DNA from: Karalla daura | Lineage: Eukaryota > Chordata > Actinopteri > Chaetodontiformes > Leiognathidae | Assembly: GCA_029224185.1 (NCBI GenBank) | Contig: CM055201.1 | Span: 932,201-996,200 of the forward strand | Reading direction: 5' to 3' | Length of the DNA: 64,000 bases | Shown here: positions 35,806 to 45,907 of the stretch, piece after piece | Numbering within the stretch: the stretch's first letter is position 1 | How the letters are laid out: each line of letters starts with the position of its first letter | Program-made: the position numbers and the translations under genes | The notes under the pieces: generated by a model | The model's input: the letters and a program-made list of their open reading frames with translations, nothing else | What the model was told of the DNA's origin: nothing | Database searches by the model: none

Positions 35806-36187
35806 TAGATTTCTTTCACTCTCCAGGTGCAGATATGAAAACACAGCTGTAGCACTTAACTGTTGTGTTTTCTGTTTCTTTGACCAGACAATAGCCGGAT
35901 CTGAGGCAAATCTCTCCTGAGTGGGTCCTGTATCTGATCAGCATCTAACTTAAAACACACACGCTACATGTGCTGGAGATGAACAGGCTGGAAAGATGTC
36001 CCGGGGTGGGAGGCCAGCCCAGCGGCAGGAGAGCAGGAAAAGAAGCCGGGGCAGATGGCAACCTAGTCCAGAGCAGAGTCGATGTTCCAGACAAACCAAC
36101 GCTGTGACTCCTGCATCACTTCCTTATTTTCAGTATGACTTCTGATTGGTCAGATAATTTCTTTTATGTATATGGAGGACTACCATG
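35806..36187. other. Unassigned flank of the retroelement array
   Basis: Unique-looking DNA without recognised features. Homology to the R2-like array begins abruptly at about 36188. Confidence 0.4.
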
Positions 36188-36517
36188 GAGCCCGGGTTTC
36201 AAACCCAGTCGGATGAGAAACCATAACAGGATCTCTGATGTACTCAGGCTTGAGGGCATCCGGCTCGGTTGGCAGACGTGGACTGAACCTCACTTCGCGG
36301 CGCCATCCGGGGCGGTACTTGTGCGGGATCTTGTCATGGTTAAGGGCAACCATGCCTTAGCCATTGATGTGGCGGTGCCCTCTGAGAGATCGAAAAAGAC
36401 CCTTAAGGTTATGGAGAAGAGAAGAAACGACTGAGGTACCGCAGCCTCCACAAGCCAGTGAGACGCCTCCACTCGCAGGTCGACACGGTCACGATCAGGG
36501 GCTTCCAAGGCTTCCGC
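36188..36517 (+). mobile_element. R2-like LINE endonuclease-domain fragment (unit 1)
   Basis: Encodes the start of a restriction-like endonuclease region: PSRMRNHNRISDV, GIRLGWQTW, then SGAVLVRDLVMVKGNHALAI, followed by DVAVPSERSKKTLKV. The canonical catalytic PDL is changed to RDL here. A 1-nt frameshift at about 36425 breaks the KKRLRYRS segment. At 36517 coding sequence stops in the middle of the domain and changes directly into 18S rRNA sequence. The same junction occurs at about 56915 and 59507. Confidence 0.85.
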
Positions 36518-36857
36518 TTTAAATCCTTCAACGAGGATCCACTGGAGGGCAAGTCCGGTGCCGGCAGCCGCGGTAATTCCGGCTCCAGTAGCGTATCTTG
36601 AAGTTGCTGCAGTTAAAATGAGCTCGTGGTTGGATCTCGGGATCCAGCTTGACTGTCCGCCGCTAGGCGAGCTACCGTCTGTCCCAGCCCCTGCCTCTCG
36701 GCAGCCCCCGGATGCTCTCGGTTGAGTGTCCGGCGGGCTCCGAAGCGTTTACTCTGCAAAAATTAGAGTGTTCAAAGCAGGCCCGGTCGCCTGGATGCCG
36801 CAGCTAGGAATAATGGGTTCTGCTTTGTGGGTTTTCTTCTCTGAACTGGGGCCCTGA
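36518..36857 (+). pseudogene. 18S rRNA relic (unit 1)
   Basis: Matches the 18S segment from TTTAAATCC (before the CCGCGGTAATTCC universal region) to GAACTGGGGCC. It spans the point at which the element at 50347 is inserted. It carries many A-to-G and T-to-C changes relative to the canonical copy at 49671 (for example CCGGCAGCC for CCAGCAGCC) and a TGA insertion in the AAAAGCTCG segment, so it cannot be a functional rRNA. Confidence 0.9.
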
Positions 36858-37151
36858 ACCGGAGATGTGTCACCCCTTCTCCCAGGAAGGGAAGCAACGA
36901 TATGGGGGGGGGGGTGGAAATAGCAGGGCAACCTGCGCCAGATGCCGGTCCCTCACGTGCCTCCTTGGAACCTCTGCCGCATGGATCGACGCAGAGCCTT
37001 ACGAGGCTGGGTTTCACCCGGTAGGTCTCACCAGATGGCGAGTCCCACTAAGCGTAGCATCGTCTACGCGAACCGGAGATGTGTCACCCCTTCTCCCAGG
37101 AAGGGAAGCAACGATATGGGGGGGAGGGGGGGGGGGGGGGGGGGGGGGGGG
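36858..37151 (+). repeat. R2-like 5' UTR units with expanded G tracts (unit 1)
   Basis: Two copies of an approximately 210-bp unit start ACCGGAGATGTGTCACC (36859 and 37070). Each includes a G run, then GGAAATAGCAGGGCAACC and the segment CATGGATCGACGC. The second unit is cut off within a tract of 33 G in 34 nt (37118-37151). The related single-copy 5' UTR at 41803 has only six G at the same place. Confidence 0.85.
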
Positions 37152-38178
37152 ACAAACACATGTCCCCAAGTGCAGCCCGAGGGGCAGGCTCAAGAGGCTC
37201 GGCTGTGGGGTAAGGTTTGGAGCCCACGTGATCCCTGCCTTGGCCTTCGCGGACGACCTTGTGATCCTCAGTGAGTCCTGGGGCGGCATGCACAGGATCC
37301 TGGAAAATTTTTCGTCGACGACGGGGCTGGGGATAAATGCACACAAGTGTCGTGGGTTCCTGGTCAGTCGTGCGGGAGACAGATACACCACCCTCGCCTG
37401 CAAAGACTGGGAATTGTCTGATCAGCTTGGCCCCGTTGAAGGCGTCGCAGAAGATCGAAATCCTTCGAACCCATGGGCTTCCTCGAGTTACGTTTGCGGC
37501 CGATCACGGGATGGCGGGGATTGCCCTCCTCAGAGCCCGTGCGCCGGAGGAGGCCTCCGACTCGGTGTCGCGCGCTCATGTCGCGGAGGTGCCCTCGCAC
37601 ACGGGCGTGGATCAGACCGTCAGATCCGTCTCGAAAGACGCCTATAAAGGTTGCTCAACGATTGTCCGTACAGACACGGGTGAGGCGGGGCGGATAGGAC
37701 TCCTCCGAGGTGTTAAGCAGGAAGACCCTCTGTCTCCCTTCCTTTACAGCCTCGCCTCGGAACCCGCTTCTCGACCGGCTCGAGAGGCCCGGCTGTGGGG
37801 TGAGGTTCGGAGCCCACGTGATCCCTGCCTTGGCCTTCGCGGACGACCTTGTGATCCTCAGTGAGTCCTGGGGCGGCATGCACAGGATCCTGGAAATTTT
37901 TTCCTCGACGACGGGGCTGGGGATAAATGCACACAAGTGTCGTGGGTTCTTGGTCAGTCGTGCGGGAGACAGATACACCACCCTCGCCTGCAAAGACTGG
38001 GAATTGTCTGGTGGGCCAATCACGATGGTCGGAGCGAAAGAGTCGGCAAAGTGTCTGGGCGCCCAGATCAACCCCTTAGCTGGGATTCTTGCCCCCCCGC
38101 CCAACCTCAAGGGGGTGGTCCGAGGGATACTCAGACGGATCAGCTTGGCCCCGTTGAAAGCGTCACAGAAGATGAGGT
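37152..38178 (+). mobile_element. Scrambled R2-like RT fragments (unit 1)
   Basis: Order of pieces: a zinc-finger tail (QTHVPKCSPRGR) fused to the RT palm (GVRFGAHVIPALAFADDLVI) at about 37190; a thumb segment (PLKASQKIEILRTHGLPRV) at about 37430; a jump back to RT motif A-side sequence (SDSVSRAHVAEVPS) at about 37555; then GVKQEDPLSPF, where E replaces the usual G; and again the FADD palm (about 37830) to the thumb (38170). Several frameshifts are present. The mixture of out-of-order pieces indicates recombination between copies, not simple decay. Confidence 0.8.
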
Positions 38179-40926
38179 TTGAGCCTGCGCATGCGCCGAA
38201 TGCATCCTGATGCATGCGCGCGTGACGCACAGGGACGTCGGGTGCGAGTGCGAATGGGTGGTTGCCAAAGTTGGAGGTCCAGACCTTGCGTTCCATCATG
38301 ACGTCAGGCGCCAAGGGTTTGGCACTCAAGCGGGCAGGGAAACAGGGGCTGCCCCGCTTCTCCCGTGACGCCACAAGGAACAAGTGGTACAGGTTGCGCC
38401 GGGGTGATGAGGCAGAGCCAGTTCCCGCCTTCGGCATGCACGACCTGGACAGGGCAGAACCGCCCGGGCCGGCGGTGCGTGTTGTGGGTGACGCGCTAAG
38501 GGCGACCTTGGCCGGTCGAGAGGACGAGGGAGAAGTTTCTCCTCTCTCCTCGACACCTGGAACGGTGAACAGATTCCTCCGTCGCGCGCTTCGGACTACG
38601 CGTGGGCGCCGTTTGCGCTGCCTCCTGGGCCGCAACACAGTGCCTTATTTCCTTGGTCGCCGGACAAAAAGATGGTCGCGTCGGGCCCGATACCGAACCC
38701 TTCAGAGACTATATCACTCGGACAGGGCGAGTGCTGTGCGTCAGGTGCCGGACGATGTGGTGTGGGCCGCCTGCACCATCAGCCTTCGGCGGCTCCAGGA
38801 GTCCTTCACGGAGACTTGGGGAGTGGACTTCAGATTCCGGGGACTGGGCCAATTTGTGCGCGGGCTCCCGCGTGCCGATAACTCACCCCTGTGTAGTCCG
38901 GTCTCGCCAGAGGAAGCGGCCTATGCTCTTCGCAGAATGGCAGGCAAGTCTGCCCCGGGTCCTGACGGCGTTGTTAGATCCGACGTCATCCTCTGGGACC
39001 CCACGGGTCGGAGGTTGGCTGACGTCCTCAACGCCGGGCTGTGCTCTGGGGTCGTACCCGACTGCCTGAAGCGAAGCAGAACCACGCTGATTCCGAAAAC
39101 CAACAACCCTGAGGGACTGCAGCGCTCGCGACGGGGCCGGCGGCCTCACGAGTACTTCCGAGTATCCTTTTCCGTCGACTGAGGGAGGCCTGCCCTGTGC
39201 ACACCCGCCAAAGGGGGTTCCTGCAATCCCCGGGCTGCTCCGAGAACCTTCTGTTGCTCGATGGCCTGATGCGCGAGTTGAGGAGGCGCCGCCGCCAACT
39301 GGCGGTGGTGTTCATCGACTTCGCCAAGGCCTCCGACTCGGTGTCACACGCTCATATCGCGGAGGTGCCCTCGCGCACGTGCGTGGATCAGACCATCAGA
39401 TCCGTCTCGAAAGACGCCTATAAAGGTTGCTCAACGATTGTCCGTACAGACACGGGTGAGGCGGGGCGGGTAGGACTCCTCCAAGGTGTGAAGCAGGGAG
39501 ACCCTCTGTCTCCCTTCCTTTTCAGCCTCGCCTCGGACCCGCTTCTCTACCGGCTCGAGAGGCTCGGCTGTGGGGTAAGGTTTGGAGCCCACGTGATCCC
39601 TGCCTTGGCCTTCGCGGACGACCTTGTGATCCTCAGTGAGTCCTGGGGCGGCATGCACAGGAACCTGGAAATTTTTTCCTCGATGACGGGGGGCTGGGGA
39701 CAAATGCACACAAGTGTCGTGGGTCCTAGGGTCAGTCGTGCGGCAGACAGATACACCACCCTCGCCCGCAAAGACTGGGAATTGTCCAGTGCGCCAATCA
39801 CGATGGTCGGAGCGAAAGAGTCGGTAAAGTATCTGGGCGCCCAGATCGACCCCTTGGCTGGGATTCTTGCCCCCCCCCCCAACCTTAAGGGGTGGTCCGA
39901 GGGATACTCAGACGGATCAGCTTGGCCCCGTTGAAAGCGCCACAGAAGATTGAAATCCTTCGAACCCGTGGGCTTCCTCGAGTTACGTTGGCGGCCGATC
40001 ACGGGATGGCGGGGATTGCCCTTCTCAGAGCCCGTGACCAGGACATCCGTTTGGCGGTGAAGCGCTGGCTTCATCTGGGACCATCGACCACCAACGGATT
40101 GTGCTACGCCGGATTTAGGGATGGCGGTCTTGGGCTACTCCGGCCGGCCCGGTTCATTCCTTGCGTCCAGGTGAAGAGACGGATGAAACTGTACAACTCC
40201 GGTGATGCCTGCACCTGAGCGATCGCGCGCTCCCAAGGGAACGTACAGCGGATCCAGCAGTTGCTTCGGTGACATGACGGCCCCGACACCGAGGGCCATT
40301 TTCCCCCCCAGGAGATACCCCCGGCTGCCCTGCTCAGGACCGCTACCAGCTTTTGGAGAAGCCGAGAATTCCGAAGCTGGCGGAGACTGAGGGTCCGCGG
40401 AAAGGGCGTCGGCGCGTTACAAAACGACAGGGTGAGCGACGGATAGCTGAGGAATCCCGCGCGTGCAAGATTCTGGGAACGCGATCCCATTCTTGCTCTC
40501 AAGTTGCGGACGCGCACGGTTCCCACCTTGGCCCTGATGGCTCGCGGCCAGCCGGAGGGATCCCTAGCGGCTTGTCGAGTCTGCAGAAACGGTCGTGAAG
40601 CCCGGGTTTCAAACCCAATCGGATGAGAAACCCATAACAGGATCTCTGATGTACTCGGGCTCGAGGGCATCCGGCACGGATGGCAGACGTGGACTGAACC
40701 TCATTTCGCTGCACCATCCGGGGCGGTACTTGTACGGGATCTCGTCATGGTTAAGGGCAACCATGCCTTAGTCATTGACGTGGCGGTGCCCCTTGAGAGA
40801 TCGAAAAAGACCCTTAAGGTTATGGAGAAGAGAAGAAACCACTGAAGTACCGCAGCCTCCACAAGCTAGCGTGACGCCTCCACTCGCAGGTCGACACGGT
40901 CACGATCAGGGGCTTCCCAGGCTTCC
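38179..40926 (+). mobile_element. R2-like LINE copy B, degenerate
   Basis: Starts within the N-terminal region (a C2H2-like TGCATGCGCGCGTGACG stretch) and runs through the Myb-like linker (EVQTLRSIMTSGAKGL; WYRLRRGDEAEPVPAF). The RT fingers follow (GVDFRFRGLGQFVRGLPRAD; PGPDGVVRSDVIL), a frameshift at about 39110, then RT motifs: VVFIDFAKASDSVSHAHI (motif A, with S for F), GVKQGDPLSPF and LAFADDLVILSESW. The thumb and connector run to about 40600. There the CCHC segment is joined by deletion to the endonuclease fragment (RKPITGSLMY-side frame), which again runs into 18S at 40927. Stops at about 40217 and 40275 and several indels inactivate it. Confidence 0.85.
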
Positions 40927-41537
40927 ACTTTAAATCCTTCGACGAGGATCCACTGGAGGGCAAGTCTGGTGCCGGCAGCCGCGGTAATTCCAGCTCCAGT
41001 AGCATATCTTGAAGTTGCTGCAGTTAAAAAGCTCGTAGTTGGATCTCGGGATCCAGCTTGACTGTCCGCCGCGAGGCGAGCTACCGTCTGTCCCAGCCCC
41101 TGCCTCTCGGCGGCCCCCGGATGCTCTCGGCCGCGTGTCCGGCGGGCTCTGAAGCGTTTACTCTGAAAAAAATCATAGAGTGCTCAACGCAGGCCCGGTC
41201 GCCTGAATACCGCAGCTGGGAATAATAGAATAGGACTCCTGTTCTGCTTTGTGGGTGTTCTTCTCTGAACTGGGGCCATGATTAAGAGGGACGGCATTCG
41301 TACTGCGCCGCGAGAGGTGAAATTCTTGGACCGGCGCAAGACGGACGAAAGCGAAAGCATTTTGCCAAGAACGTTTTCATCCATCAAGACCGAAAGTCGG
41401 AGCTTCGGGGACGATCGGATACTGTCGTAGTTCCGACCATAAACCATGCCAACTAGCGATCCGGCGGCGTCACTCCCACGACCCGCCGGGCAGCGTCCGG
41501 GAAGACCACAGTCTTTGGGTTCCGGGGGGAGTATGGT
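40927..41537 (+). pseudogene. 18S rRNA relic, longest copy (unit 2)
   Basis: Continuous 18S homology from CACTTTAAATCC to GGGGGGAGTATGGT, about 600 nt. It includes the conserved segments around GGTGAAATTCTTGGACC (41319) and TAGTTCCGACCATAAAC (41427). A 7-nt deletion (CCGGGGG) occurs at about 41294 and transitions are scattered throughout. Sequence after GAGTATGG is LINE 5' UTR instead of TTGCAAAGC, so the downstream 18S is missing. Unit 2 keeps about 270 nt more 18S than units 1, 3 and 4. Confidence 0.92.
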
Positions 41538-42025
41538 ATTGCGTAGATATTTCTATCTATCTGCCCTCTCCTTAGTCGGTGCGCTACGACCTCCCTGGCC
41601 CCAGCAGGACAGGGTGCAAGACCCGCTGCTGTTCTCTTGTCTCCGCTATCCATTGCCCTCGCAGGACAGGGCGCTAGACCCGCTGCGCGACCTTGGAACC
41701 TCTGCCGCATGGATCGACGCCGCAGAGCCTTGCGAGGCTGGGTTTCACCCGGTAGGTCTCACCGGATGGTGAGTCCCACTAAGCGTAGTATCCTCTACGC
41801 CAACCGGAGATGCGTCACCCCCTCTCCCAGGAAGGGTAGGCACGATCTGGGGGGAAATAGCAGGGCAACTTGCGCCAGATGCCGGTCCCTCACGTGCCTC
41901 CTTGGAGGCCGCGAGACATGCCCTATTCCCCAAACTCCCGCAGCGTCCGCCCGTCGTCTTCTTGAGCCCGTCTGAGGGGTGGAGGACAGAGACGCAGGGT
42001 CTTTCGGCTCCCACCGACGGCATCG
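41538..42025 (+). promoter_or_regulatory. R2-like 5' UTR with conserved hairpins (element C)
   Basis: Contains two copies of a CAGGACAGGG...AGACCCGCTGC motif (about 41608 and 41661) that also occurs in the 5' UTR at 50380. It is followed by the segment CATGGATCGACGCCGCAGAG. Two hairpins are visible: CTCACC-GGAT-GGTGAG at 41758-41773 and GCGTAG...CTACGC at 41783-41800. In the element at 50347, the first is CTCGCC-GGAT-GGTGAG, a G.U version. R2 elements elsewhere carry an HDV-like ribozyme here, and whether this one does is untested. Confidence 0.6.
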
Positions 42026-45000
42026 GTGTTGCTCAAACTCCCGTGGGTGCCGGAGCACTGTTCCCTCTGTAGGAAACGCCTTGCGACGGTTCGGGGCGCC
42101 GGAAAGCATCTTCTCGGCATCCACGAATGCCAGAAGATCGCCTGGTCCTGTAGGAGGTGTCTGGGGTCTTTTCCTTCACTCCCACGCGCGCAAACACATG
42201 TCCCCAAGTGCTGCCCAAGGGGCAGGCCGGACCCGGCCTCCGCCGGGACCTCGCGCAACGACTGCACCCGGTCCTTCGGTACGGGACGCGGGTTGAGCCC
42301 GCGCATGCGCCGAGTGCATCCTGATGCATGCGCGCGTGACGCACGGGGACGTCGAGTGCGAGTGCGAATGGGTGGTTGCCAAAGTTGGAGCCAAAGTGAG
42401 GTCCAGACCTTGCGCGCCATCATGACGTCAGGCGCCGAGGGTTTGGCACTCAAGCGGGCAGGGAAACAGGGGCTGCCCCGCTTCTCCCGTGACGCCACAA
42501 GGAACAAGTGGTACAGGTTGCGCCGGAGTGATGAGGCAGAGCCAGTTCCCGCCTTCGGCATGCGCGTCCTGGACAGGGCAGAACCGCCCGGACCGGTGGT
42601 GTGTGCTGTGGGTGACGCGCCAAGGGCGACCTTGGGGGAGGGAGAAGTTTCTCCTCTCTCCTCGACACCTGTAACGGTGAACCGATTCCTCCGTCGCGCG
42701 CTTCGGACTACGCGTGGGCGCCGTTTGCGCTGCCTCCTGGGCCGCAAAACAGTGCCTTATTTCCTTGGTCGCCGGACAAAAAGATGGTCGCGTCGGGCCC
42801 GATACCGAACCCTTCAGAGACTATATCACTCGGACAGGGCGAGTGCTGTGCGTCAGGTGCCGGACGATGTGGCGTGGGCCGCCTGCACCATCAGCCTTCG
42901 GTGGCTCCAGGAGTCCTTCACGGAGACTTGGGGAGTGGACTTCAGATTCCGGGGACTGGGCCAATTTGTGCGCGGGCTCCCGCGTGCCGATAACTCACCC
43001 CTGTGTAGTCCGGTCTCGCCAGAGGAAGCGGCCTATGCTCTTTGCAGAATGGCAGGCAAGTCCCGGGTCCTGACGGCGTTGTTAGGTCTGACGTCATCCT
43101 CTGGGACCCCACGGGTCGGAGGTTGGCGGACGTCTTCAACGCCGTGCTGTGCTCCGGGGTTGTACCCAACTGCCTGAAGCGCAGCAGAACCACGTTAATT
43201 CCAAAAACCAACGATCCCGAGAGACGACAGGATCTCAGCCAGCGGCGCCCGATCACGATTGGGCCAGTAATCTCGCGAGTATTCTCAAGTGTCTTATTCC
43301 GCCGACTGAGGGAGGCCTGCCCTGTTCACGCCCGTCAAAGGGGATTCCTGCAATCCCCCGGCTGCTCCGAGAACCTTTTATTACTCGATAGCCTGATGCG
43401 CGAGATGAGGGTGCGCCGCCGCCAGCTGGCGGTGGTGTTCATCGATTTCGCCAAGGCCTTCGACTCGGTGTCACGCCCATATAGCAGAGGTGCTCTCGCG
43501 CATGGGCGTGGATCGGGCCGTCCGATCGGTCTTGAAAGACTCCTATAAAGGTTGCTCAACGACCGTCCGCACAGACACGGTCGAGGCGGGGCGCATAGGA
43601 CTCCTCCGAGGTGTTAAGCAAGGGGACCCCCCTCTCCCCCTTCTTTTTCAACCTCGCCTTGGACCCGCTTCTCTACCAGCTTGAGAGGCTCGGCTTTGGG
43701 GTACGGTTTGGTACCCATGTGGTCCCTGCCTGAGCCTTCGCGGACGACCTTGTGATCCTCAGTGAATCCTGGACCGCATGCGCAGGAACCTGGAAATCCT
43801 GGAGAAATTCTCCTCGATGACGGGACTGGGGATCAATGGAAACAAGTGTCGTGGGTTCTTGGTCGGTCGGGTGGGAGACAGATACACCACCGTTTCCGGC
43901 AAAGAGTGGACACTGGCCGGCGTGCCACTGGTAAAGGTTGGGGTTAAAGAATCGGTGCGGTATCTGGGCGCCCAGATTAATCCGATCGCTGGGATTCTTG
44001 TCCCTCCAACCTTAAGGGTGGTCCGAGAGATGCTCCAGAGGATCAGCGCGGCCCCGTTAAAGGCGTCACAGAAGGTCGAGCTCCTGAGAACCTACGCTCT
44101 ACCGCGAGTGCCGTATGCAGCCGATCATGGACTGGCGGGCGAGGCCCTTCTCATGACTTGCGACCGGGAAATCCGCATGGCGGTGAAGCGATGGCTCCAT
44201 CTGGTGGCTTCCACCACCAGCGGCTTGTGCTATGCCAGATTTAAGGATGGTGGCCTTGGCCTTCCGCGGCTGACATGCTTCATCCCATGCATGCGGGTCA
44301 AGAGACTGCTGAGATTGTACAATTCCCAGGATCAATGTACGACGGCGGTCGGGCGGTCCTCGGTGCACGTGCAGTGAATCCAGCGGTTGCTTCGGAGGCT
44401 TGACGGCCCCGAAGCAGAGGGCCCTTACCCCGAAGACCTGACTCAGGCAAGCCTGGCACGCACTAAGACAACCTTTTGGCGGAACTTCGAGATGGAGAAC
44501 TGGCGGGGTCTGAGGATACAGGGAACGGGCGTCGACGCGTTCAAAGGCGACGGGGTGGGCAATGGATGGTTGAGGGACCCCACGCGTGTGCGGTTCTGTG
44601 AAAGGGATTTCATTGTCGCCCTGAAGCTGAGGACGTGTACGATTCCCACCCTGGCTCTGAAGGCCCGCAGCCGGTACGAGGACTGTGTGACGGCCTGTAG
44701 AGCCTGCGGGAACGGTCGAGAAACGATGCGGCACATAATTGGCCGGTGCCCATGTTTCAAACCTAACAGGATGCGCAACCACAACAAGATCTGCGGTGTT
44801 CTCAAGGCTGAGGGCACCCGGTGCGGTTGGCAGGTGTGGAGCGAACCCCGCTTCACGCTGGCCTCCGGGGCGGTACTTGTTCCGGATCTCGTTATGGTCA
44901 GGGGTGACCAGGCCATAGTCCGTGATGTGGCGGTGCCCTTTGAAAAGTCCAAAAAGTCCCTTAAGGTCACCGAACGGAAGAAAAGACTGAAGTACCGTGA

Positions 45001-45226
45001 TCTCCCCAGTGCCGTCATGCGGCTTCACCCGGATGTCAAACGCGTGGTGATCAGAGGCTTCCCGGTAGGAGCACGAGGCAAATGGTTCAGGGGAAACGAG
45101 CGCGCCCTGAAGGAAATGGGCGTCAGCGGGTCGAGGGTAAAACAGCTCTCTGGGCGGCTGAGCAGGAAAACGTTGCTGCAGACCCTCGACCTATGCCGGG
45201 CGTTCCTCAAACAGGTTCGGGCCTAA
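42026..45226 (+). mobile_element. R2-like LINE copy C, full domain set, frameshifted
   Basis: Domains in order: zinc finger 1 (CSLCRKRLATVRGAGKHLLG, then IH) and zinc finger 2 (CRRCLGSFPS, then HVPKC), both at about 42050-42210; a possible third finger (CTRSF...RMRRVH, its first Cys changed); Myb-like linker; and RT fingers (42900-43250). RT motif A is VVFIDFAKAFDSVS (43433). Motif B is damaged (VKQGDPPLPLL). FADDLVILSES (43738) is followed by a frameshift. Thumb and connector follow. The CCHC motif is CRACGNGRETMRHIIGRCPC (44699). The endonuclease has NRMRNHN, VLVPDLVMV and DVAVPFEKSKK with KYRDL. The C-terminus QTLDLCRAFLKQVRA ends at 45226. About five frameshifts or stops (43064, 43475, 43640, 43727, 44376) kill it. 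The part after 43760 differs from copies A and B, so it is a separate subfamily or a recombinant. Confidence 0.88.
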
Positions 45227-45600
45227 GCACTTGCTCTGAGGGGCACAGAGCAAGATGAAACCCTAGAGTCTATGTCCGGCTGGACTAAGACTCGATTGTG
45301 AAACCCGCCCTATCCTCTCCCGGCTGGCTGAGAGGTAGGCCCAAAGAAAGAGAATGGCTATGAAGATAGGCACCGTTGATGAACACAGCCTTCCCTTCCT
45401 GCCCTCCGGGGCGTCTACTCGTAGACTCGGGGGCCTCGTATGGAGAGAAGGGAAGGTATAGGGGCTCTGCCGACCCGGACCATACATGATGGCAATGTGC
45501 TGACACTTGAGCGGCCGTGTTAGCATACCCATCTATTTTACGCCTACCCTCCGGAGTACCAGGGGTGATACATAAATTGGGAAGCTTAACCACAATGATA
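45227..45600 (+). promoter_or_regulatory. 3' UTR of subfamily C with conserved block
   Basis: Starts CACTTGCTCTGAGGGGCACA just after the stop; the same start occurs at 61560. The block at about 45454-45494 with GGGGCTCTGCCGACCCGG and CATGATGGC is shared with the 3' UTR of copy A at 54119-54163, although the rest has diverged. In R2-type elements the RT binds the 3' UTR RNA, so the conserved block is a candidate recognition element. Confidence 0.65.
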
Positions 45601-45907
45601 GCAGCCTAGCCACGGATCATGAAGGACGTAACACGCTCGGGGGCGCTGCGGTGGGGCTTGGCCTCGCCGTCCTCGTGCTCGCCCCTTTTTGGGGCGCGTC
45701 CGGGCGGAGGGGTGGGCCCTCCTAGGCGCTGGTCCACAGCAGGAGCTGAGCGTTGACACTTGGGTACGCGCTGCGTCGGGGGCTTGCCCCCGCCGTTCCC
45801 GGGCTCACCCCCCTCTGGGGGGTGCGCCGGGGCGGCGGTGGATACCCCTTGTCGCACCTGCCCACAGAAAGAGTTGGGCGTCACGCACTTGGGCACGTGC
45901 TGCGTCG
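45601..45907 (+). repeat. GC-rich ~130-bp repeats with a hairpin each
   Basis: Units start at about 45626, 45758 and 45885, sharing AC(T/A)TGGG-type starts and CGCTGCGTCGGGG-like sequence. Each complete unit holds a different but self-complementary stem: CGCCCC-TTTTT-GGGGCG (45678), GGGGGC-TT-GCCCCC (45780), and CACCCCCC-TCT-GGGGGGTG (45806). A fourth relative is at 54272-54370. Long frames across them have biased composition and no domain. Confidence 0.75.

Noticed and set aside
36865..37647. 260-codon frame across the G tract
   Set aside because: Runs through untranslated repeats and a poly-G run before entering RT sequence in a broken frame; not a protein.
40104..40670. Minus-strand frames antisense to the LINEs (for example 188 codons here, 216 at 56101-56751)
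   Set aside because: Shadows of the plus-strand RT-endonuclease frame, recurring at homologous places in every copy.
44443..45028. Overlapping minus-strand frames of 191 and 309 codons
   Set aside because: Antisense shadow of the endonuclease region of copy C.
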